Shown here: positions 52,420 through 61,080 of the stretch, one piece after another
How the letters are laid out: every line of letters starts with the position of its first letter
Position numbering within the stretch: the stretch's first letter is position 1
Assembly: GCF_016405885.1 (NCBI RefSeq)
Contig: NZ_JAEKGC010000001.1
Coordinates: 310,001-374,000 of the forward strand
Reading direction: 5' to 3'
Source: Arthrobacter sp. MSA 4-2
Lineage (GTDB): Bacteria > Actinomycetota > Actinomycetes > Actinomycetales > Micrococcaceae
DNA: 64,000 bases
Made by a program: the position numbers and the translations under genes
The notes under the pieces: model-generated
Database searches by the model: none
Seen by the model: the letters and a program-made list of their open reading frames with translations, nothing else
Told to the model about the DNA's origin: nothing

Positions 52420-54780
52420 TTACCGGGTCGGACGCAGCAGCGACCGGGGAAGGAACAGGGCCCGCAGCCGGGCCGGCACGCTGCTCTGCTCCCGCAGCGC
52501 AGCGGTCACCGCTGTGACGTCGTCCCAGCCGGCCGCCGGTGCGGACACGAGGGCAACTCCCGCCCCGGGGGCCGGGGCCGGCGGGGGACCGGCGTATTCC
52601 TCGCGCTCGAAGGCCCGCTGGAGCGTCTCCAGCGAGGCGGCCGCGGGCCCATGAAGGCCGGCCTCGGCCCGCAGCCGCTGCGAGAACGCGCGCGGGGTGT
52701 CGGTCGGCAGGGCCGGGTGTCCGTAGTCTCCTGCGATCTCGGTCGTCTGGGCCCAGGCTGCGGCGGCGGCACCGGGTCCCTCGCCGGCGAGCACCCGGCG
52801 CCGCCGCGCCGCCGTGCGTGCCGAGCGGATCAGCAGGGGCAGGAGCGCGAGCAGGAGACCCGCGGCCACCGCAATCCCGGCCGCGGCGGCCCGGGACTGG
52901 GCAGCGGCCGGATCGGCGGCGCCGGCGGAGGTCTCCTCCGGGTCGGCGGCCGTACCCTGCGGCACGTCCGCAGCGCCGGGGTTGAGGTTGTCGTAGTCGT
53001 CGACGCGGACATTGAACGGCGAGGTGATCGTCTGCGCGTAGTCCGGAACGACGCCGCGTGAGGGAGTGGGCTCGAACCGCACCCAGCCGACCCCGTTGAA
53101 GTACAGCTCGGGCCAGGCGTGGGCGTTGCGGGAATCCACGGCGAACTCGCGCAGCTCCATGCCGTCGGGCCCGGCCTCCAGGTCGCCCGTCGTGGTGCCC
53201 GGGGTGTAGCCGACGGCGACCCTGCTGGGGATGCCCGCGGCCCGCGCCATCACCGCCATCGTGCCGGCGTAGTGGACGCAGTAGCCGGCGCGCGTCTCCA
53301 GGAACCGGGCCATCACGCCCATGCTGCTTCCGTCGTAGCCGCCCTCGACGGGCGCGTCCACCGAATAGGTGAAGTCCCGGCTCCGGAGGAAGTTCTGGAT
53401 GGCGATCGCCTGGTCGTACGGGTTGCGCAGCCGCCCGGTGACCTCTTCGGTGGTCTCGAGCACGATGTGGGGGGTGTCCTCCGGCAGGTCCGTGAAGACC
53501 GGGGCCACCGCGCCCTTCGGTGCCGGCCGGATGGCGCTCAGGCGCTCCTCGGTGAGGTCGGGCAGCGTGCTGATCACCTCGTACTCTTGGCGGACCGTGG
53601 TGCCGCCGTCGTAGGAGAGGATGCTGAGGTTCTTCGGGTCCCAAGTCCAGCGCCCGTTGAGGCTCGCGACACTGACCGGCGCGTAGGGGGCCAGCAGCCA
53701 CGGGCTGGTGTAGCTGTCGGTGTTGATCCGCGTGAACGCCGTGGCGCCGAACTCCCCGGCCGAACGGACCGACTCGGAACCCATGCCCTGGAGGCCGGGC
53801 TCGCGTTCGTCCCGGCGCTGGTCGGGTTCCCACCGCTGCCCGGCGAAATCCTCGAGCGTCACAGCCCTCAGGTACACCGGCTCGGGGGAATTCGTGGCAT
53901 AGGTGACCCGACCGAAACCGGCCGGGTTGCGCAGGTCATTGCCGAGGGTCACCGCCGGATTGAGCCCGGAGGAGCTGCCCCACACGTTCAGCCGGGCACC
54001 CTGCGGGAAGGCCCCGCTGTTGAACCCGGGAATGGCAAGGGGCAGGAGCACCGTGACGGCCAACGCCGCCGCGCCCACCGCCAGGCCGCGCCCGAGGTAT
54101 CCCGTGGAACCCGTTTCCGCCGAGGCTGCCAGGAGGCCTTCACGCCACTGCGCGCAGCCCAGGAGCAGCAGGTAGGCGGCCACGGTCAGGAGGAACGGCA
54201 CCATCCCGACGCCCAGCGGCTTCACCACCGCCGGAACCACCATCAGGGCCAGCAGGCCGATGCCGCTGACCGCGGGCATCCGCAGGGTGGTGGCGAGGGT
54301 GTCGACGGCGATGGCGATCAAGCCGATGGCCGCGCAGGTCACCAAAAAGATGCCCGCCCCGGGGAGGACCGGCGCCGCCTGCGAGGTGACCGTGTCCTCG
54401 GCGTGGTTGAGGAGGATCTGCAGCTGGATGCCGGTTCCGGGTCCGGGGATCACCCCGAGGATGCTTTGGTCGGGGACGAACCGTGAGGTCAGGCAGCCGC
54501 CCAGGGTCAGCAGGCCCGCGAGGAGGGTCACCAGCCCGGGCAGCCGCAGGGTCCGCGCCAGCGACATGGCGATCATCACGGGCAGCACGGTGTTGAACAC
54601 CGGCCCGAACCAGGTCCAGGGCTCGATGACGCCGTTGAGGCTGGTGGACGCGGCAAGTACGCCGGTACCCACCGCTGCGCTGACCGCCCAGTGCGCGTAG
54701 TCGGGACGGGACGGGCCCGTGGCGGTGGTGCCGGGGGCCTGCCGGGAGTCGGCCACGGGGCGTTCGAGCGTCGCTGTCAC
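52420..54780 (-). CDS. TgpA-like transglutaminase membrane protein (DUF3488)
   Basis: 786 residues. Seven or so N-terminal spans (about 30-250), an external transglutaminase-like core (cysteine in RAGYCVHYAGTMAVMARAAG near residue 500, histidine in NAHAWPELYF near 555, and a following aspartate/glutamate region), one further span and a cytoplasmic tail of about 130 residues. Such proteins accompany DUF58 and MoxR genes. The acyl-transfer or protease substrate is unknown. GTG overlaps the DUF58 stop (GTGA). Confidence 0.9.
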   Translation of the reverse strand: MTATLERPVADSRQAPGTTATGPSRPDYAHWAVSAAVGTGVLAASTSLNGVIEPWTWFGPVFNTVLPVMIAMSLARTLRLPGLVTLLAGLLTLGGCLTSRFVPDQSILGVIPGPGTGIQLQILLNHAEDTVTSQAAPVLPGAGIFLVTCAAIGLIAIAVDTLATTLRMPAVSGIGLLALMVVPAVVKPLGVGMVPFLLTVAAYLLLLGCAQWREGLLAASAETGSTGYLGRGLAVGAAALAVTVLLPLAIPGFNSGAFPQGARLNVWGSSSGLNPAVTLGNDLRNPAGFGRVTYATNSPEPVYLRAVTLEDFAGQRWEPDQRRDEREPGLQGMGSESVRSAGEFGATAFTRINTDSYTSPWLLAPYAPVSVASLNGRWTWDPKNLSILSYDGGTTVRQEYEVISTLPDLTEERLSAIRPAPKGAVAPVFTDLPEDTPHIVLETTEEVTGRLRNPYDQAIAIQNFLRSRDFTYSVDAPVEGGYDGSSMGVMARFLETRAGYCVHYAGTMAVMARAAGIPSRVAVGYTPGTTTGDLEAGPDGMELREFAVDSRNAHAWPELYFNGVGWVRFEPTPSRGVVPDYAQTITSPFNVRVDDYDNLNPGAADVPQGTAADPEETSAGAADPAAAQSRAAAAGIAVAAGLLLALLPLLIRSARTAARRRRVLAGEGPGAAAAAWAQTTEIAGDYGHPALPTDTPRAFSQRLRAEAGLHGPAAASLETLQRAFEREEYAGPPPAPAPGAGVALVSAPAAGWDDVTAVTAALREQSSVPARLRALFLPRSLLRPTR

Positions 54781-56291
54781 CGGAGACCTTCCTGGGGGGT
54801 GGAGGTGCGCGGGCCGGCCGGGGCGGTCGGCGCGGAGTGGCCGAGGCCCGCCCAGACGGCCGGCATGTCGGCGCGCGGGGAGGCGGCGGCCGCATGCCAG
54901 CCGGCCGTGCGGAGGATGTCGATCTGGGCGGCGGCCTCGGCCGGCCGGTCGACGACCACGAGGGCCAGGGCCGCCGATCCATAGCCGGAGGCGGTGGCGA
55001 GGCTCCGTGCCTCCTCGGGGGTGAGCAGTCCGAGGACGGCGATCAGCGGGCCCCGGTGCCGGGTGGACGCGAGCCGGTCGAGCAGGTCGTCGCCGAAGGG
55101 GGAGCCGGGGTCGTGCTGGTGAGGGTCCTCCCGGCGTGAACCGCGGCCGGGCGGCACCGCCTCTGAGGATCCTGCCTGGCTGCTTCCGCTGCGCCGCTGC
55201 GCCGGCCGGCGGGCGGGGCCGGCCCCCGCAGCGGTGCTCCCGCTGCGCCGGCCGCCGTCGTGGGTGGGGCCGAGCGCCGCAAGCCCCTCGGCGATGGCGG
55301 CCAGTGCGCCGGGGCCCTGGAATTCCTCATCCCCCGGGAAGGGAGCTGAGGGGGAGCGCAGCAGGGCGGGGGCCCCGTGGTGGTCAAGGAACCGCAGCGC
55401 GTAGCTGCGCTCCAGCAGGTGCGCGCTGATCGACACCGCCGCCGTCACGGCCCATTCAAAGGCCGGGATCGTGTTGATGCCCGCCCCGCCGTGGCCGGAA
55501 TCGGCGCCGAACACGGCGTTGAAGCCGTAGCTGAAACTCGACTGCCGCTGGTCCATCAGGAGCGTGGCCTCGGGCGTAGTCACCGATTCCTCCTGCCGCA
55601 CCATCAGCTCGTTGTGGCGGGCCGTGGCGGCCCAGTGCACGCGGCGCATCGAATCCCCGTGCCGGTACTCGCGCGTCATCACGTCATCGTCGCTGGGGTT
55701 CGCCTGGCGGCGGGTGGCGGCCGTGCCGTCGGTGCCCCGCGATCCGGAGAGCGGGGCGGCCACGAGATCCAGCGGCGCCGGGGTCACCACGAGGGAATCG
55801 GGATGGCCGAGGAGGTGCCGCGAGGTGCCCAGCCCGAAGGGGTCGGTGAACTGCGCGGTCACCGGGCCGATGTCGAAGAGGCCGCGGGTTGAGGACCGGA
55901 GGCGGTACTCATAGAGGCTTACCCCGTCGCGCGTCGGATTGCGGGAGGGGAAGGTGAACTGCGGGGCGCGCCCGAAGCGTGGCGGCACGTGTTCCTCCAT
56001 GGTGACCGGGGGCCCCGGCGGGCCGTTGGAAGCCACGGCCAGGGAGACGGTGGTCGTGGAGCCGGTTTCCATGGTGGAGGGGGCGAAGCTGCGTTCGATG
56101 ATGAACCGCGGCTTGATCAGCCGCAGCATCAGCACCGACAGGGCCGGAAGGCAGGCAAGGAAGACCCCCACGTAGAGCAGGTCGCGGCGGCCCAGGATCT
56201 GCGCGGCCAGCAGCGCCACACCGCCCGCGATCACGAAGCCCCACCCGCGCTGGGTCAGGACGTTCGTGGGGAGTCGGTCGAGCAGCGCCAT
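54777..56291 (-). CDS. DUF58 domain protein
   Basis: 504 residues. Two N-terminal spans (GWGFVIAGGVALLAAQILG and the next), then a beta-rich and vWA-like region with the DUF58 core REYRHGDSMRRVHWAATARHNELMVRQEE. The C-terminal 200 residues have disordered Ser/Gly/Arg-rich insertions. DUF58 proteins are thought to recruit MoxR ATPases. The start is ambiguous: ATG 56291 or GTG 56342, the latter overlapping moxR by 35 bp. Confidence 0.88.
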   Translation of the reverse strand: MALLDRLPTNVLTQRGWGFVIAGGVALLAAQILGRRDLLYVGVFLACLPALSVLMLRLIKPRFIIERSFAPSTMETGSTTTVSLAVASNGPPGPPVTMEEHVPPRFGRAPQFTFPSRNPTRDGVSLYEYRLRSSTRGLFDIGPVTAQFTDPFGLGTSRHLLGHPDSLVVTPAPLDLVAAPLSGSRGTDGTAATRRQANPSDDDVMTREYRHGDSMRRVHWAATARHNELMVRQEESVTTPEATLLMDQRQSSFSYGFNAVFGADSGHGGAGINTIPAFEWAVTAAVSISAHLLERSYALRFLDHHGAPALLRSPSAPFPGDEEFQGPGALAAIAEGLAALGPTHDGGRRSGSTAAGAGPARRPAQRRSGSSQAGSSEAVPPGRGSRREDPHQHDPGSPFGDDLLDRLASTRHRGPLIAVLGLLTPEEARSLATASGYGSAALALVVVDRPAEAAAQIDILRTAGWHAAAASPRADMPAVWAGLGHSAPTAPAGPRTSTPQEGLR

Positions 56292-56307
56292 GGCCGGCCG
56301 GAACCCG

Positions 56308-57339
56308 TCAGCGGCCCCGGGTCCCGGCCCCGCGCGCATCACGCGGAACCGGCACCTTCGACAGCACGTTCTCGACGACGGAGGCGGCGGTTTCCCCTGC
56401 GCTCGCGGCCCGCCGGTCGAGCATCAGGCGGTGGGCGAGGACGGGCCCGGCCATGGCCGTGATGTCATCGGGAAGGACGAAGTCCCGGCCCTCGAGGGCC
56501 GCGGTGGCCTTGGCCGCGCGGAGCAGCTGAAGCAGGGCCCGCGGGCTGGCCCCCAGCCGCAGCCGCTGGTGGGAGCGGGTCGCAGCGCCCAGGGCCACCG
56601 TGTACTCCTTCACCACGGGGGAGACGTAGACGGTGCGCACGGAGGCCATCATGGCCGCGATGCCCGCGGCCGTGGTGGAGGGCCGGACCGCCGCCAGGGG
56701 CGAGAGGGACTGATGGGTTTCGAGCATCTCGATCTCGGAGCGGGCGTCGGGGTAGCCCATGGAGATGCGGGCCATGAAGCGGTCCCGCTGGGCCTCCGGC
56801 AGCGGGTACGTCCCCTCCATCTCGATGGGGTTCTGGGTGGCGACGACCATGAACGGATCACCCAGGGCGTGGGTGCGCCCGTCGACGGTGACCTGGTGTT
56901 CCTCCATGCACTCAAGCAGCGCCGACTGGGTCTTGGCCGAGGCCCGGTTGATCTCGTCGCCGATCACGATGTTCGCGAACACCGGGCCGGGCCGGAACTC
57001 GAAGCGGCGCGAATCCTGGTTGTAGATCGACACCCCGGTGACGTCCGAGGGCAGCAGGTCCGGGGTGAACTGGATGCGGTTCACGGTGCAGTCGATGGTG
57101 CGCGCGAGGGTCTTGGCCAGCATCGTCTTGCCGACCCCCGGCACGTCCTCGAGCAGCAGGTGTCCCTGCGCCAGCAGCACCGTCAGGGCCAGCCGCGCCG
57201 CATCGGGTTTGCCGTCGATCACCGTATTGATCGAGTCGAGAATCCCCGACGCCACCGCGGCAAAGGACTCAACCGCCGGGTCCTGCCCCGCCGTGCCTGG
57301 CAGGTGGGAATCCTCGACGGTCGTGTTCTGGACGTCCAT
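56308..57339 (-). CDS. MoxR family AAA+ ATPase
   Basis: 343 residues. Chaperone-like ATPase that remodels vWA-domain partners. Walker A GVGKTMLAK near residue 67, the FTPDLLPSDVTG insert, Walker B-region VIGDEINRA and sensor-1 ATQNPIEMEGTYPLPEAQ. ATG 57339 has GGAAGG upstream. First gene of moxR-DUF58-tgpA, a widespread operon thought to act on the cell envelope. Confidence 0.94.
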   Translation of the reverse strand: MDVQNTTVEDSHLPGTAGQDPAVESFAAVASGILDSINTVIDGKPDAARLALTVLLAQGHLLLEDVPGVGKTMLAKTLARTIDCTVNRIQFTPDLLPSDVTGVSIYNQDSRRFEFRPGPVFANIVIGDEINRASAKTQSALLECMEEHQVTVDGRTHALGDPFMVVATQNPIEMEGTYPLPEAQRDRFMARISMGYPDARSEIEMLETHQSLSPLAAVRPSTTAAGIAAMMASVRTVYVSPVVKEYTVALGAATRSHQRLRLGASPRALLQLLRAAKATAALEGRDFVLPDDITAMAGPVLAHRLMLDRRAASAGETAASVVENVLSKVPVPRDARGAGTRGR

Positions 57340-57451
57340 GGGTGCCTTCCGCGCTTCGGCAGCTACGGGTCGGAGTCCGGCGGAGAGCGGCCGGATAATA
57401 CGACGCGCAGGCGATGACCTCGGCGACCGCCACGGTGGGCGTGCTTTGGCT

Positions 57452-57478
57452 GACTAGATACTTAGATTACTAGGTCAA
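57452..57478. promoter_or_regulatory. AT-rich promoter/operator candidate of the moxR operon
   Basis: An A/T island with TAGATAC and TAGATTAC direct repeats framed by CTAG. On the minus strand TTGACC (57473-57478) and TAGTCA (57451-57456) are 16 bp apart, a possible promoter. Leader about 100 nt. Confidence 0.45.
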
Positions 57479-57511
57479 CCTCCCGCGCGGGTGGAAAGTT
57501 CCCGGGCTGGA

Positions 57512-57517
57512 TAGGCT
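57512..57517 (+). promoter_or_regulatory. -10 hexamer, leaderless tatD promoter
   Basis: TAGGCT, 6 nt before ATG 57524. Confidence 0.5.
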
Positions 57518-57523
57518 GGGGCC

Positions 57524-58504
57524 ATGAGCAACAGTTCCGCGTACTCAGCAGGCTCCATCCCCGGGCCCTACCGGCCGGTCGGCGGGCCCGATGACACCTC
57601 CGATGACGGCCCCGGTTCCGGTCCGGCCCCGGTGAGGGCACGGAAGTCGGAGGGCGATGGGGGCCAGCGCCGGAAACTCGACTATCCGCCGCTGCCCGAA
57701 CCGCTGCCGGTTCCGGTGATCGACAACCACACCCACCTCGACTTCAGCGACGGGCTGGTCGAGGTCAGCCTGCGCGCGGCCCTGGACGCGGCGGAGGCCG
57801 CGGGGGTGGCCGGGGTGGTCCAGGTGGGCTCGGACCTCGAGTCCTCACGCTTCACCGTGAAGGCCGTCGACGCCGATCCGCGGATCCTCGGCGCCGTGGC
57901 CCTCCACCCGAACGACGCGCCGAAACTCGCAGCCGAGGGTTCGCTCGAGGAGGCGCTCCAGGAGATCGAGCAGCTCGCGGCGCACCCGCGCATCCGGGCC
58001 ATCGGCGAGACCGGCCTCGACTACTTCCGCACCCCCCAGGAGGGCATCGAGCGCCAGCGCTACTCCTTCCGGCGCCACCTCGACATCGCCAAGCGCCTCG
58101 GCCTGGCCCTGCAGATCCACGACCGGGACGCCCACGACGACGTCGTGGCCACCGTCCTCGAGGAGGGCGCGCCGGAGCGGGTGGTGCTCCACTGCTTCTC
58201 CGGTGACGCGGCCCTGGCCCGGATCTGCAACGAGAACGGCTGGTACATGTCCTTCGCCGGCACCGTCACGTTCAAGAACGCCGGCAACCTCCGGGAGGCC
58301 CTGGCCATCGCCGACCCCTCGCTGATCCTCGCCGAGACGGACTCCCCGTTCCTCACCCCGCACCCGTACCGGGGCCAGCCGAACGCGTCCTACGTGGTGC
58401 CGTACACCGTGCGGGCCATGGCGGAGGTGCTCGGCGCCGACCTTGAGGAGCTGTGCGGGCGGATCCGAGCGAATTCCACCGCCGTCTACGGCTCCTGGGA
58501 CTGA
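57524..58504 (+). CDS. tatD: TatD family metal-dependent hydrolase
   Basis: 326 residues. TIM-barrel hydrolase, reported as a 3'-5' exonuclease/D-aminoacyl hydrolase in relatives. Metal ligands: H69 and H71 in DNHTHLD, the E in GETGLDYF, H in LQIHDRD, H in LHCFSGD, D in AETDSPFLTP. The first 62 residues are a disordered, family-atypical extension. Followed by rpfB, rsmA and ispE as in M. tuberculosis. Confidence 0.92.
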   Translation: MSNSSAYSAGSIPGPYRPVGGPDDTSDDGPGSGPAPVRARKSEGDGGQRRKLDYPPLPEPLPVPVIDNHTHLDFSDGLVEVSLRAALDAAEAAGVAGVVQVGSDLESSRFTVKAVDADPRILGAVALHPNDAPKLAAEGSLEEALQEIEQLAAHPRIRAIGETGLDYFRTPQEGIERQRYSFRRHLDIAKRLGLALQIHDRDAHDDVVATVLEEGAPERVVLHCFSGDAALARICNENGWYMSFAGTVTFKNAGNLREALAIADPSLILAETDSPFLTPHPYRGQPNASYVVPYTVRAMAEVLGADLEELCGRIRANSTAVYGSWD

Positions 58505-58574
58505 CCGGCTCCTGGGACTGATCGGTTCCTGGGATTAGTCGGTTCCCACGATTGATCGGTTCCCACGATTAACC
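58490..58574 (+). repeat. 17-bp tandem repeat across the tatD stop codon
   Basis: Five full units (58490, 58507, 58524, 58541, 58558) plus a partial sixth, consensus GGYTCCYRSGAYTRAYC. Unit 1 holds the last codons and TGA of tatD. Units 4-5 share a variant (CCCACG for CCTGGG), so the array has begun to diverge. Confidence 0.92.
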
Positions 58575-58896
58575 GGTCCTGGCCGATCGCGGCCGTCCGG
58601 CGGGACGCAGAGCGGAACGCAGGCGGGACCGGTGGGACGGATGGAACGCAAGGGTTTGGAGTTAAAGTCACGGCACGGTTACGGTTAGCACCTGTTAGCC
58701 GGGGTCGGGGAAGGCATTCGGACTAACACCGCCTGCGGCGTCGCTACCGGCGGAGCACCAGTGCTCCGCCGCCGCCTCCGCAGGCACCTCCAGCAGCTCC
58801 GGGCCGTCCGCGTGCCCGGTGGTAATCCGTGCGCCCTGCGCTGTCTGCAGGCTCCGGTTCCCGCGCTGCGATTCCCCGTGCCCGGAGACTTCGTAC
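58575..58896. other. rpfB upstream region (about 320 bp without a gene)
   Basis: Contains a TTGGAG box at about 58655, a GTTAC/GTTAG-rich stretch at 58678-58700 of the kind bound by response regulators such as MtrA in relatives (inference), and the folded leader element at 58731-58785. No ydaO-type riboswitch signature was recognised. Confidence 0.5.
58731..58785 (+). promoter_or_regulatory. Nested hairpin in the rpfB leader
   Basis: An outer 8-bp stem (GCCTGCGG 58731-58738 with CCGCAGGC 58778-58785) encloses a perfect 11-bp stem (58748-58758 with 58761-58771). All pairs are Watson-Crick. It ends 111 nt before ATG 58897. Confidence 0.6.
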
Positions 58897-60069
58897 ATGG
58901 GGGACCCGGTGGGGAAAAGGGTGCGCAGGCACTGGCTGAAGCGGACGGGCCAGACGGTGGTGATGATGAGCCTCGTCTCGGGGCTTGTCGCCTTCGTCGG
59001 CAACGGCAAGCAGGTCGAACTCACCGTCGAGGGCCGCACCTCGACGGTGCAGACCTACGGCGGCACGGTCGAGGAGATCCTGGCCAAGGCCGGGGTGCCG
59101 CTGGGCCCGCACGACGACGTCGTCCCCGCCCGCACGGCGGAAATTCTCGACGGCGCCGCGATCGAGGTGCGCAGGGCGCAGGAGATCGACCTGATCCTCG
59201 ACGGTGTCCGCTCGACGCACCCCACCACGGTGAAGACCATCGGCGACCTGCTGGCCGAGCTGGGACTGGCCCGCACCGCGGCGGTGTCGCTGCCTCCGGC
59301 CACCGAACTCTCAGCAGTGGATTCGGCCATCACCGTCCGGACCCAGAAAAGGGTGGCCCTCACCGTGGGCGGAACCACCTCGGTGCGCACCACCTCGGCC
59401 GTCTGGCTCCCGGAGCTGCTCGCGGAGGCGAAGATTACCCTCGGTGCGGAGGACCGCATCTCCGTTCCGGCCTCCACCGCCGTCATCGACGGGCTCGGCG
59501 TGAAGATCACCCGCATCACGAGCAAGGCCACCCGCACGTTCACCGAACCCATCCCCTTCGAAAGCGTCGAGACCGAGGACCCTGGGCTTCCCCGCGGGGA
59601 GCGGAAGGTCACCGTCGCGGGCGTCGACGGTGAGCGCACCAGCGTCTATGCCGTCCGCCTCGAGGACGGCAAAGAGGTCTCCCGCCGGCTGCTCAGCCGG
59701 AAGGTCACCCGGGAACCGGTCCACGAGGAGATCGCCGTCGGAACCCGCCCCGCCGCCAAACCCCGGCCGGAGACAGCCCCCGCGAAGGAGGTCGGCCGGC
59801 CCGCCGGGGGACCGGCCCCACAGGGGAACGTCTGGGCCGCGCTGGCCGAGTGCGAGTCCGGGGGAAACTGGTCGATCAATTCCGGCAACGGCTACTACGG
59901 CGGCCTGCAGTTCAGCAGGTCGAGCTGGCTGGGCGCCGGCGGTGGCAAATACGCACCGCTGCCGCACCTTGCCACCCCGGCCGAGCAGATCGCCACGGCC
60001 GAGGTGCTTAAGGGCAACGGCGGCTGGGGCCACTGGCCCTCCTGCGCCTCGAAGCTCGGCCTGCGCTGA
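58897..60069 (+). CDS. rpfB: Resuscitation-promoting factor (RpfB-like) transglycosylase
   Basis: 390 residues. Secreted, membrane-anchored muralytic enzyme that promotes regrowth of dormant cells. One N-terminal span (about 14-30), three DUF348 repeats (about 32-190), a G5 domain (about 215-285), a Pro/Lys linker, and the C-terminal lysozyme-like Rpf domain with catalytic glutamate in AECESGGNW near residue 318 and GYYGGLQFSRSSW. The start is ATG 58897; GTG 58921 would be closer to usual RpfB starts. Confidence 0.93.
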   Translation: MGDPVGKRVRRHWLKRTGQTVVMMSLVSGLVAFVGNGKQVELTVEGRTSTVQTYGGTVEEILAKAGVPLGPHDDVVPARTAEILDGAAIEVRRAQEIDLILDGVRSTHPTTVKTIGDLLAELGLARTAAVSLPPATELSAVDSAITVRTQKRVALTVGGTTSVRTTSAVWLPELLAEAKITLGAEDRISVPASTAVIDGLGVKITRITSKATRTFTEPIPFESVETEDPGLPRGERKVTVAGVDGERTSVYAVRLEDGKEVSRRLLSRKVTREPVHEEIAVGTRPAAKPRPETAPAKEVGRPAGGPAPQGNVWAALAECESGGNWSINSGNGYYGGLQFSRSSWLGAGGGKYAPLPHLATPAEQIATAEVLKGNGGWGHWPSCASKLGLR

Positions 60070-60146
60070 GCCCCGGACGCGCCCTGCGGAGCGCGGCGGC
60101 CCCGGCCCGCCGGGCGCCGCTGGACCGGCGGAGGCCGGCCGGCGGC

Positions 60147-60152
60147 TACCAT
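60147..60152 (+). promoter_or_regulatory. -10 hexamer, leaderless rsmA promoter
   Basis: TACCAT, 6 nt before GTG 60159. Confidence 0.5.
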
Positions 60153-60158
60153 AACTAG

Positions 60159-61034
60159 GTGACAATGCCTTCGACACCGCCGCCGCCCGCACCGCTGCTC
60201 GGTGCAGCCGACATCCGCCGGCTGGCGGCGGAGCTCGACATCCGGCCCACCAAGACGCTCGGCCAGAACTTCGTGATCGACGGCAACACCATCCGCAGGA
60301 TCGTCGCCTCGGCCCAGCTGGGCGAGGGCGAGACGGTGCTCGAGGTGGGCCCCGGGCTGGGCTCGCTGACCCTCGGCCTGCTCGACGCCGCCGAACGCGT
60401 CGTGGCCGTCGAGATCGACCCCGTCCTGGCCGGCCGGCTTCCGGCCACGGTGCGGCAGTGGCGCCCGGAGCGGGCGGACGCGCTCGACGTCGTGCTGGCC
60501 GACGCCCTGCGCGTCACCGAGCTGCCGCACCCGCCGACGGCCCTCGTGGCGAACCTCCCCTACAACGTCGCGGTGCCCGTGGTGCTGAACCTGCTCGCCC
60601 GCTTCCCGTCGCTGCGTTCGGGCCTGGTCATGGTGCAGGACGAGGTGGCCGACCGGCTCGCCGCGGGCCCGGGGTCGAAGGTTTATGGTGTCCCCTCGGT
60701 CAAGGCGGCATGGTACGCGCGGATGGCCAAGGCCGGGGTGATCGGCATGAACGTCTTCTGGCCCGCGCCCAAGATCGCCTCCGGGCTGGTGCGCTTCACC
60801 CGGCACGACCCGCCTGCCACGACGGCGTCCCGCGAGGAGGTCTTCGCCGTCATCGACGCCGCGTTCGCCCAGCGCCGCAAGACCCTGCGGGCGGCCCTGT
60901 CCGGCTGGGCCGGCAGCCCCGTCCTCGCGGAGCAGGCCCTCGTGCGGGCCGGCGTCGACCCGACGGCCCGCGGTGAGGTGCTCGACATCGCCGCCTACGC
61001 GCGGATCGCCGAGGGGAAGGCCCCAACCGCCTGA
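60159..61034 (+). CDS. rsmA: 16S rRNA dimethyladenosine transferase
   Basis: 291 residues. SAM-dependent enzyme that dimethylates A1518 and A1519, needed for 30S maturation and kasugamycin sensitivity. [23 protein letters not shown] (motif I) and [12 protein letters not shown] (motif IV, NLPY) are present. The start is GTG 60159 by the TACCAT box, or ATG 60165. Confidence 0.95.
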   Translation: MTMPSTPPPPAPLLGAADIRRLAAELDIRPTKTLGQNFVIDGNTIRRIVASAQLGEGETVLEVGPGLGSLTLGLLDAAERVVAVEIDPVLAGRLPATVRQWRPERADALDVVLADALRVTELPHPPTALVANLPYNVAVPVVLNLLARFPSLRSGLVMVQDEVADRLAAGPGSKVYGVPSVKAAWYARMAKAGVIGMNVFWPAPKIASGLVRFTRHDPPATTASREEVFAVIDAAFAQRRKTLRAALSGWAGSPVLAEQALVRAGVDPTARGEVLDIAAYARIAEGKAPTA

Positions 61035-61067
61035 CGGCCGCGATTTTCCGCACGGAAGCCGGTGATC

Positions 61068-61073
61068 TAAGTT
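61068..61073 (+). promoter_or_regulatory. -10 hexamer, leaderless ispE promoter
   Basis: TAAGTT, 7 nt before ATG 61081. Confidence 0.4.
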
Positions 61074-61080
61074 TGACCCT

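Noticed and set aside
58575-58896. c-di-AMP (ydaO) riboswitch expected before rpfB
   Set aside because: I could not find the conserved core bases of the ydaO motif; only the simple nested hairpin is present.
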